Below, in pieces: positions 1 through 5,168 of a DNA stretch of 7,450 nt. Below the pieces are notes generated by a model. It saw only the letters and a list, made by a program, of their open reading frames with translations, had not been told where the DNA came from and searched no databases. The position numbers and the translations under genes were made by a program. Each line of letters begins with the position of its first letter. The first letter of the stretch is position 1. Origin of the DNA: an uncultured Thermoanaerobacterales bacterium (GTDB lineage Bacteria > Bacillota > Clostridia > Christensenellales > UBA1242); the NCBI GenBank assembly GCA_949840475.1, contig CATKXA010000047.1:1-7450 (forward strand), written 5' to 3'.

Positions 1-455
1 GCGATGATGGGAGCATAAAAGTTTCTAGAGCAATAAAGACGCTTTGGCTTAAAATAAGGACATACTTAGAAGAACTAAAAAAGCTCGGGCAAGAAACTCC
101 GTCAGTTGAGGAACTGTCTAAAAAGTTTGAGGTTGATGTTGCCGATATTGTTTATGCAATGGATGCTTCAAAGTCATTAATCAGTTTGAATGCTCAACTT
201 GACGAAAGTAATTCAAACTCCCAATCGGTTTTAGACAAAGTGGTTGTTGATGATAAACATGACCAACTTCTAGATAAAATATTGCTTAAAGAGGCAATAA
301 CGGCTTTGCCTGAGAGAGAGAAGAAAATATTACTGCTTAGATACTTTAGGGGTAAGACACAAAGCGAAGTAGCTGAAATGATGAATGTGTCACAAGTTCA
401 AATATCTAGAATTGAGAGCAAAATAATTGATAAATTAAAAAGCAAAATAAAATAA
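1..455 (+). CDS. sigF: RNA polymerase sporulation-specific sigma factor SigF, 3' part (5' end outside window)
   Basis: Only the C-terminal 150 residues are visible; the reading frame enters at base 3 and is open from there, so the internal ATG at 159 is not the start. The visible part begins DDGSIKVSR, the signature just after region 2 of SigF/SigG proteins (region 3.0). Region 3 follows (about residues 10-60 of the fragment) and then region 4 (about 94-148), with ALPEREKKILLLRY and the helix-turn-helix KTQSEVAEMMNVSQVQISRI, which reads the -35 element. A full SigF is about 250 residues, so roughly 100 are missing. In known endospore formers SigF is the first forespore-specific sigma factor and is held by the anti-sigma factor SpoIIAB; spoIIAA and spoIIAB would be expected just upstream. 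I prefer SigF to SigG for the DDG-KVSR signature and because spoVA lies downstream, as in Bacillus. SigG remains possible. Confidence 0.85.
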   Translation, partial: DDGSIKVSRAIKTLWLKIRTYLEELKKLGQETPSVEELSKKFEVDVADIVYAMDASKSLISLNAQLDESNSNSQSVLDKVVVDDKHDQLLDKILLKEAITALPEREKKILLLRYFRGKTQSEVAEMMNVSQVQISRIESKIIDKLKSKIK

Positions 456-470
456 AACGCAAAAATGCAA

Positions 471-497
471 AAAAAAGCCTTGAAATCAGGCTTTTTT
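471..497. terminator. Bidirectional Rho-independent terminator shared by sigF and the convergent lipoprotein gene
   Basis: AAAAAAGCCT (471-480) and AGGCTTTTTT (488-497) form a perfect 10-bp stem with a 7-base loop. The arms supply a T run after the stem on the + strand and, read on the - strand, a T run of eight. It sits between the stop of the sigma gene (455) and the stop of the opposing gene (505), so it can end both transcripts. Confidence 0.85.
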
Positions 498-504
498 ATT
501 GTTT

Positions 505-2409
505 TTATATCTCATATGGTAGATTTTGTACTTTTTCCATATTGTTTACTATGTAACCAAAGGTAGGAGATTGGTCGCCTTCAAATGTTCTTTGGTTATT
601 TTCTCTGTTTGGGTCTATAAATATAGCATTACAGTTTCTATAGTCGCGATTTTCTAATGTTTTGATTTTTGTGTTCTCATTAGTGTTGTTAGTTTGGTTT
701 TCGCGAAGTTTATAGTTTGTATTTTCTTTGTTAGTATCGTTTGTATTATTCATCATGTTTTTATTGTTTATATTGCTTTGTTTATTATCTGAAAGATTGG
801 TATTAGTTCTAGTTTGCTCTTTAGTTTTTGCATTGCCATTTACATTGTCGTTAGCTATAATTTCATTATTGTTTTCAACTTTAGCGTTTAGCATATCCTT
901 TTTATCTACATTTTGAGATGTATTTGTGCTAAATCTATTGTTGCCATTGTTTGTCATATTATTATCTGCTATGTATGGTGTGTTTTGGTTATTTAAAGTA
1001 TTATTTTGTAAGCTTTGAGAATTGTTTCTATTTGAATTTATATCATTTTCTCGAGATAACGCATTGTTAATATTATCTCTATTTGTAAAATTGTTATCTA
1101 AATTGTTGTTTTCGTTGTTAAGTGGTGTGTTATTTGCATTATTTGAGATATTATTTGCGTTTTTATTTTCATTGCTGATTAAATTATTAAAATTGTTTGA
1201 GTTGTCTTTAATATCTCTTTGTTCGTTAGTTGTAATGTTTTGTTTGTTATCGTTATTGGTGGTTTGGTTATTGATATTTGTTTTATCATTGTTTGTAACG
1301 TTGTTTTGATTATTAATAATATTCTGATTGTTAAGTCCTTGAGAAGAGCTTTGCATAATACTAATAATAGAATCAATGGCTTGAAGTGAGCTGTCTAGTT
1401 TGGCAAATCTAGTTTCAATAGCTTCGTTCGCTCTGATTATATAGGCATTGATGAGTGGGGAGTTTGCATCAGAAGAAACGATTTCATTTGCATGAGAAAG
1501 TTGGTTTGTGATAAGACCTTTGTTTGAATTCAAAAAGGCAGTGTTATCTTTGATGATATTCATGTAAGCGTTAATTGCTGTTTGTTCATTTTTAGTTAGT
1601 TGTATCTTGCCGCTATAAAGTTCGTTTATGTGAAGAAGAAGTTTAGACCTTTTCTCGATTAGGTTTGATAGTCTTTGTTGAACTTCTCCGTTGCTACTTT
1701 CAATAGTTTCAGTTGAAAAGTTTACTGCTCTAAGGTTACTGTTTTGAGTGCTTACATTATTGTTATTATTGTTTGAAAAGTTTTGTTCATTATTGTTATT
1801 TATTTTGCTTACTGTATTTTTACTAAAATTGCTACGTCTATCTTTGTGTCCGCTCATGTTGTTGTTATGTCTATAACGCATTCTTTTATTGTTTTGATTA
1901 AAATTTGCGTTGTTTTCTATGTTATTTGCGTTTTCTGTTGTTGCTGGTGTGTTGTTGTTATCATTTTGAGTGTTATACAAATTGTTGTTTTGGTTAGCAA
2001 AATTGTGAGCTGTATTAGCATTGTTTAAATTATTATTTGCGTTTAAGCCGTTATTATTTGGAACATCGTAAGCGTTGACACCATTGTTAATGTTGTTTTG
2101 GTTGTTTAAATTTGTTTGGTTGTTTGGGTTTTGATTTTGAATGTTTAAGCTATCAAAACTGTTATTCAAATTGTTATTCAAATTGTTATTCAAATTTGTA
2201 TCTTGGTCGAAGTTTGTAAAGTTTGCGGCATTGAGATTATTCAAAGTGCTGCTATCAGCCCAGTCTAAACTGCTTACAGAATAGATTAGGTTTGTAACGC
2301 TATCGTCTAAGTTTTTTGCTAAAGTTTGGCTTTCACTTGCACAACCAGTAAAGACAAGTGAAAATGCCATAATTAGAGATAGGCTTAAAATAGAAAGTGT
2401 TTTTTTCAT
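505..2409 (-). CDS. Predicted asparagine-rich lipoprotein, probably sporulation-associated, function unknown
   Basis: I do not recognise this 634-residue protein. Residues 1-22 are a lipoprotein signal peptide: MKK, a hydrophobic core, then FTGC with Cys23 as the predicted lipidated residue. Phe at -3 of the lipobox is less usual than Leu. Residues 24-55 look ordered (with LIYSVSSLDWADSS). Residues 56-226 and 359-585 are low-complexity linkers dominated by Asn; by hand count about 186 of 634 residues are Asn (29%). Between them, about 240-356, is a normal-composition, probably helical island with LYSGKIQLTKNEQTAIN and DANSPLINAYIIRANEA. The last 48 residues again look ordered and contain Cys593 and end NMEKVQNLPYEI. 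A basic patch lies near 175-197. The start is firm: GGAGG lies five bases upstream of the ATG. The gene converges on sigF, diverges from spoVAC and has a forespore-type promoter, so expression inside the forespore and anchoring to its membrane are inferred. No enzymatic motif is seen. Confidence 0.8.
   Translation of the reverse strand: MKKTLSILSLSLIMAFSLVFTGCASESQTLAKNLDDSVTNLIYSVSSLDWADSSTLNNLNAANFTNFDQDTNLNNNLNNNLNNSFDSLNIQNQNPNNQTNLNNQNNINNGVNAYDVPNNNGLNANNNLNNANTAHNFANQNNNLYNTQNDNNNTPATTENANNIENNANFNQNNKRMRYRHNNNMSGHKDRRSNFSKNTVSKINNNNEQNFSNNNNNNVSTQNSNLRAVNFSTETIESSNGEVQQRLSNLIEKRSKLLLHINELYSGKIQLTKNEQTAINAYMNIIKDNTAFLNSNKGLITNQLSHANEIVSSDANSPLINAYIIRANEAIETRFAKLDSSLQAIDSIISIMQSSSQGLNNQNIINNQNNVTNNDKTNINNQTTNNDNKQNITTNEQRDIKDNSNNFNNLISNENKNANNISNNANNTPLNNENNNLDNNFTNRDNINNALSRENDINSNRNNSQSLQNNTLNNQNTPYIADNNMTNNGNNRFSTNTSQNVDKKDMLNAKVENNNEIIANDNVNGNAKTKEQTRTNTNLSDNKQSNINNKNMMNNTNDTNKENTNYKLRENQTNNTNENTKIKTLENRDYRNCNAIFIDPNRENNQRTFEGDQSPTFGYIVNNMEKVQNLPYEI
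2161..2196 (-). repeat. Tandem 12-bp repeat, three exact copies, inside the lipoprotein gene
   Basis: GTTATTCAAATT is repeated three times without mismatch on the + strand (2161-2172, 2173-2184, 2185-2196). On the coding strand each copy encodes Asn-Leu-Asn-Asn, giving (NLNN)x3 at residues 72-83. The unit is a multiple of three, so slippage would change length without breaking the frame. Confidence 0.9.
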
Positions 2410-2428
2410 AGATTCCTCCGTTTTTTGT

Positions 2429-2458
2429 TAGTATGTGAAAATTTGTAAAAATTATTTA
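2429..2458 (-). promoter_or_regulatory. Candidate forespore (SigG/SigF-type) promoter of the lipoprotein gene
   Basis: Read on the - strand, CATACTA (2435-2429) matches the SigF/SigG -10 consensus in full. Upstream, TAAATA (2458-2453) differs by one base from the SigG -35 TGAATA. The spacer is 17 bases. Transcription would start near 2422 and leave a leader of about 12 bases holding just the GGAGG ribosome binding site (2419-2415) before the ATG. The SigF and SigG consensus sequences overlap, so which of the two uses it cannot be decided from sequence. Confidence 0.65.
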
Positions 2459-2472
2459 TTGTGGTATAAAAA

Positions 2473-2500
2473 CTATATAAAATGTTAAGATTTGATTATA
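2473..2500 (+). promoter_or_regulatory. Weak candidate SigG-type promoter of the spoVA operon
   Basis: CTATA (2473-2477) and GATTATA (2494-2500), 16 bases apart, each differ by one base from the SigG pattern GNATR / CATNMTA. A start near 2507 would give a leader of about 26 bases before the TTG at 2533 and would leave the ATG at 2482 untranscribed. spoVA is SigG-dependent in Bacillus. The region is very AT-rich, so a chance match is quite possible. Confidence 0.35.
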
Positions 2501-2521
2501 AAAATGCGAAAAATAATTTTT

Positions 2522-2526
2522 GGAGG
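2522..2526 (+). promoter_or_regulatory. Ribosome binding site that fixes the TTG start of spoVAC
   Basis: A consensus GGAGG stands six bases before the in-frame TTG at 2533. The upstream in-frame ATG at 2482 has no Shine-Dalgarno sequence. The same GGAGG core precedes the lipoprotein and spoVAE starts in this window. Confidence 0.85.
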
Positions 2527-2532
2527 ATTATT

Positions 2533-2988
2533 TTGGATAAGCAAACTAGAAATGAAAAATATATAGAGTATGTTGAGGCAAAAACACCTAAAGCGGGGTG
2601 GTTTACTTCCTTATTCCATGCGTTTGTTATGGGGGCAACCATTTGTTGTCTTGGTCAAATGTTCTCGGACATCATTCGTTCTTTCTACCCAATGATGGAC
2701 TTGTTGACGCTTGGATCATGGATCAACATTATTATAATAACTTTAACCATATTGCTCACGGCGTTTGGTTGTTTTGATAGGCTTGCAAAATATGGTGGGG
2801 CGGGTACCTTTATACCTATTTCAGGCTTTGCAAACTCCATTGCTTCATGTGCCATAGAATTTAAAAAAGAGGGGCTTGTATTTGGTATTGGAGCAAAGAT
2901 GTTCTATGTCGCGGGTCCAGTGCTTGTTAACGGCGTTGCATATTCGCTTGTGGTTGGTATTGTGTATTTTATTATAAGCTTATTTTAG
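2533..2988 (+). CDS. spoVAC: Stage V sporulation protein SpoVAC (DPA channel membrane protein)
   Basis: SpoVAC is an inner forespore membrane protein; in Bacillus it acts as a mechanosensitive channel component for passage of Ca-dipicolinate. I take the start as TTG at 2533, giving 151 residues, close to the usual length of about 150; starting at ATG 2482 would add 17 residues with no ribosome binding site. From the TTG start, residues 1-22 are the polar N-terminal tail, with hydrophobic segments near 25-45, 62-80 and 124-150. The family signature lies between: FDRLAKYGGAG (81-91), then IPISGFANSI and AIEFKKEGLVFGIGAKMF, followed by AGPV. It is the first gene of a three-gene operon; its TAG stop overlaps the AGGAG of spoVAD. 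It is paralogous to SpoVAE downstream, with which it shares the GAG-x3-PI-x-GF-x-N core. Confidence 0.93.
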   Translation: MDKQTRNEKYIEYVEAKTPKAGWFTSLFHAFVMGATICCLGQMFSDIIRSFYPMMDLLTLGSWINIIIITLTILLTAFGCFDRLAKYGGAGTFIPISGFANSIASCAIEFKKEGLVFGIGAKMFYVAGPVLVNGVAYSLVVGIVYFIISLF

Positions 2989-2996
2989 GAGTTGTT

Positions 2997-4004
2997 ATGA
3001 AAAAAATTGGATTGCAAACTTATGAGATAGAAAAAAATATTTCAGTTATAGCTACAACAAGTTTGGTTGGAAACAAAGAGGGTCAAGGTCCTTTGGCTGA
3101 TTATTTTGATTTTATAGAAAAAGATGACAAAATGGGCGAGAAAACATTTGAAAAAGCAGAGCGAACAATGTTTTTAAAAGCTTTGTCTGATGTAATTAAA
3201 AAGGCTGGCTTAAAAAAGGAGCAGGTTGACTTGTATGTAGGTGGTGACCTTATGAATCAGCTGGTTAGCTCAAACTATGTTGCGAGTGAGCTACAAATAC
3301 CATTTTTAGGGTTATATAATGCCTGTGCAACCATGACTGAGAGCTTGATAGTGGGAGCTAGTATGCTAGAAGCTGGAGGAGCAAAAAATGTGATGTGTGC
3401 AACTGGTAGTCACTTTTCAACGGCAGAAAGGCAATACAGGTATCCACTAGAATTTGGTAACCAAAGGCAGTCGTATGCACAGTGGACTGTAACTGGTGTT
3501 GGGGCAACAATGCTGTCTAGCACGCATTCGTCAAATGTAAAAATTAAAAAGGTTACTATTGGAAAAGTTACGGATTTTGGTATCACAGATATTGCAAATA
3601 TGGGTGCAGCCATGGCACCAGCTGCAATGGAAACGCTTAGCACATTTTTTGAAGAAACTAAAACCAATCAAAAAGACTATGATTTAATAGCAACTGGTGA
3701 CCTTGGAAAGCTTGGTTCAGATATATTTAAAGACTTAATGAAGCAAAAAGGCTATGATATTGAAACAAACTATATCGATTGCGGACATATGATTTACACG
3801 ATTGACCAAGATACGCTTCAAGGCGGAAGCGGAGCTGGTTGTAGTGCGAGTGTTTTTAATTCGTACATAATTAAAAAGCTTAGTAGCGGGGAGTTTAAAA
3901 AAGTTTTGCTTATTTCAACAGGTGCGTTGATGAGCACGACAACGAACCAGCAAGGAGATAGTATTCCAGGTATCGCACACTTAGTAATGTTGGAGGGAAA
4001 ATAA
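2997..4004 (+). CDS. spoVAD: Stage V sporulation protein SpoVAD (DPA-binding, thiolase fold)
   Basis: SpoVAD is the soluble, membrane-associated subunit of the SpoVA complex and binds dipicolinic acid in Bacillus. Its fold is that of thiolases and ketoacyl synthases, but it is not known as an enzyme. The 335 residues match the usual length of about 338. Visible family motifs include GPLADYFD (31-38), GGDLMNQLVSSNY (82-94), GLYNACATMTES with Cys110 at the thiolase nucleophile position, GSHFSTAERQYRYPLEFG (137-154), the glycine-rich QGGSGAGCSAS (275-285) and QGDSIPGIAHLV (319-330). The ATG at 2997 has AGGAG five bases upstream, eight bases after spoVAC stops, so the two are cotranslated. The next gene starts at the base right after its stop. 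No truncation or frame damage is seen. Confidence 0.96.
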   Translation: MKKIGLQTYEIEKNISVIATTSLVGNKEGQGPLADYFDFIEKDDKMGEKTFEKAERTMFLKALSDVIKKAGLKKEQVDLYVGGDLMNQLVSSNYVASELQIPFLGLYNACATMTESLIVGASMLEAGGAKNVMCATGSHFSTAERQYRYPLEFGNQRQSYAQWTVTGVGATMLSSTHSSNVKIKKVTIGKVTDFGITDIANMGAAMAPAAMETLSTFFEETKTNQKDYDLIATGDLGKLGSDIFKDLMKQKGYDIETNYIDCGHMIYTIDQDTLQGGSGAGCSASVFNSYIIKKLSSGEFKKVLLISTGALMSTTTNQQGDSIPGIAHLVMLEGK

Positions 4005-4379
4005 ATGTTAGAAGCACTCTTTATGTATTTAAAAGTTATACTTGTAGGCGGAACTATCTGCATGATAGCAGAACTAATTGTGATAAAAACCAAGATTACT
4101 CCAGCTAGAATACTTGTTATATTTTTAATGGTAGGTGCCATACTTGGTGGGTTTGGATTATATAATTATGTTGTAGACTTTGCTGGGGCTGGGGCCACAC
4201 TTCCGATAATTGGTTTTGGTAATGCTCTTGCGAATGGTGCTATCGCTGCTGCTAGAGTTGATGGTTTCTTTGGAGCTTTGTCTGGAGGTCTTATAGCCAC
4301 AAGTGCGGGTATTGCAGTTTCTATTGGACTTAGCTACTTAGTTTCTTTCTTTGTTAGTTCAAAAACTAAAAACGATTAA
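4005..4379 (+). CDS. spoVAE: Stage V sporulation protein SpoVAE (SpoVAEb type)
   Basis: This is a 124-residue membrane protein of the SpoVAC/SpoVAEb family, the third component of the SpoVA DPA transporter. Hydrophobic segments lie near residues 4-25, 36-58 and 88-117. The family core is FAGAGATLPIIGFGNALANG (59-78), parallel to GAGTFIPISGFANSI in SpoVAC. The ATG abuts the spoVAD stop with no gap, and its GGAGGG (3992-3997) lies inside spoVAD, seven bases before the start, which indicates translational coupling. The polar tail SSKTKND ends just before a terminator. As in other Clostridia, no SpoVAEa or SpoVAF gene follows. Confidence 0.93.
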   Translation: MLEALFMYLKVILVGGTICMIAELIVIKTKITPARILVIFLMVGAILGGFGLYNYVVDFAGAGATLPIIGFGNALANGAIAAARVDGFFGALSGGLIATSAGIAVSIGLSYLVSFFVSSKTKND

Positions 4380-4395
4380 TTAATAAAATTAGCAT

Positions 4396-4427
4396 TGCAC
4401 ACATATATTTTTATATGTGTGCATTTT
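4396..4427 (+). terminator. Rho-independent terminator of the spoVA operon, overlapping the annotated start of yunB
   Basis: GCACACATATA (4397-4407) and TATATGTGTGC (4412-4422) form a perfect 11-bp stem, extended by T4396-A4423, with a TTTT loop and followed by TTTT (4424-4427). The ATG at 4415 is in the 3' arm of this stem. The T run is short and the lower half of the stem is GC-poor, so termination may be partial. Confidence 0.7.
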
Positions 4428-5095
4428 ATAATGTCAAAAAAAATCGCAAAACTCGTGTAAAACGCAAAATAGCGTTGTTTTTTGTGCTTACTATTGCTAT
4501 TTTTGCGATTTTTTCTGTGTATATTAAATTACTTGTAACTCCTTTAATTGTAGAAACTAGTAAATCTCAAATAAAAGTTCATGCAACAAAGTCGATGAAC
4601 TATGCAATAACGGAGTCAATGAACCAAAACATTAATTATGATGACCTTGTGCATATTATAACCGATAGTTCAGGTAAGATTTCTATGATACAGGCAAACT
4701 CAATTAAAATCAATAACGTATCAATGATGATAGAGCGAATAACGCTTGCTCATTTATTGGAGATATCTAGAAACCCAATTCAAATCCCACTTGGTGCGTT
4801 TACAGGCGTTTCTTTATTTTCTGGCTTTGGGCCGCCTGTTATGGTTGAAATTTATCCTTATGGTGAAGTTACTTGCAAATTCTTATCTCAGTTTTTAAGT
4901 GCTGGTATCAACCAAACTCAGCATAAGATTTATGTGGACGTTTCTACAATTATAAATGTGGTTTTGCCTTTTAAAACCATTTCTATTTCAATGTCGAACC
5001 AGGTACTTGTTTGTGAAAGCATTATAATCGGCGAAATACCTGAAACTTATTTGACACTTAATAATCTCACCGAAATGCTAGATTTAGTTCCATAA
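4415..5095 (+). CDS. yunB: Sporulation protein YunB (start uncertain)
   Basis: YunB is a conserved endospore-former protein, mother-cell expressed (SigE) in Bacillus subtilis, of unknown biochemical role. The open frame gives 226 residues; B. subtilis YunB is about 250. It shows a basic N-terminus (KKNRKTRVKRK, 8-18), one membrane anchor (about 19-40), then an extracytoplasmic domain with the family motifs IPLGAFTG (124-131), GPPVMVEIYPYG (139-150), AGINQTQHKIY (163-173) and ESIIIGEIPETY (201-212). The start is the odd point. ATG 4415 lies in the spoVA terminator stem and has no Shine-Dalgarno sequence. ATG 4431 would give MSKKNRKTR, a more natural N-terminus, but only if the A8 run at 4436-4443 had nine As. 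No clear terminator follows. Confidence 0.85.
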   Translation: MCAFYNVKKNRKTRVKRKIALFFVLTIAIFAIFSVYIKLLVTPLIVETSKSQIKVHATKSMNYAITESMNQNINYDDLVHIITDSSGKISMIQANSIKINNVSMMIERITLAHLLEISRNPIQIPLGAFTGVSLFSGFGPPVMVEIYPYGEVTCKFLSQFLSAGINQTQHKIYVDVSTIINVVLPFKTISISMSNQVLVCESIIIGEIPETYLTLNNLTEMLDLVP

Positions 5096-5119
5096 TTTGT
5101 GAAAAATGTTATTGAAATA

Positions 5120-5149
5120 TTATCAAATTTATTTATAATGTGATATACT
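5120..5149 (+). promoter_or_regulatory. Candidate vegetative extended -10 promoter of the desulfurase-thiI operon
   Basis: TGATATACT (5141-5149) is an extended -10 element, TGN followed by TATACT, one base from the SigA consensus. The -35 is weak: TTATCA (5120-5125), with an 18-base spacer. Weak -35 elements are usual with an extended -10. Transcription would start near 5156, leaving a leader of about 13 bases that begins at the AAAAGGA ribosome binding site. Confidence 0.5.
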
Positions 5150-5168
5150 ACGAGCAAAAGGAAATATC

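Noticed and set aside
159..161. ATG 159 as the start of a 98-residue sigma-like protein
   Set aside because: The frame is open to the window edge and encodes SigF regions 2-3 upstream of it, so it is an internal Met.
728..1309. Two + strand frames (728-916 and 1022-1309) that look like small hydrophobic membrane proteins
   Set aside because: They are antisense to the Asn-rich gene. Asn codons AAT/AAC read backwards give ATT/GTT and related Ile, Val, Leu and Phe codons, which makes false membrane proteins. No ribosome binding site was seen. The same applies to 1783-2028.
2161..2196. CRISPR-like repeat
   Set aside because: The 12-bp units are directly adjacent with no spacers and lie inside a coding frame.
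505..2409. Assignment of the lipoprotein to the YhcN/YlaJ sporulation lipoprotein family
   Set aside because: YhcN/YlaJ proteins are much shorter, and I see none of their conserved domain in the ordered parts of this protein; only the lipobox and sporulation context are shared.
2443..2470. SigA-like promoter TTGTAA / TATAAA, 16-base spacer, before spoVAC
   Set aside because: The hexamers are easy chance matches in this AT-rich interval, and a vegetative promoter does not fit a spoVA operon.
2482..2532. ATG 2482 as the start of spoVAC
   Set aside because: It has no Shine-Dalgarno sequence and would make the protein longer than the family norm; the TTG at 2533 has a consensus GGAGG six bases upstream and gives 151 residues.
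3410..4141. - strand frames opposite spoVAD and spoVAE
   Set aside because: They are shadows of well-supported genes, with no ribosome binding site or recognisable protein.
5112..5149. TTGAAA (5112-5117) as the -35 of the desulfurase promoter
   Set aside because: The spacer to TATACT is 26 bases, far beyond the 16-18 used by SigA-type promoters.
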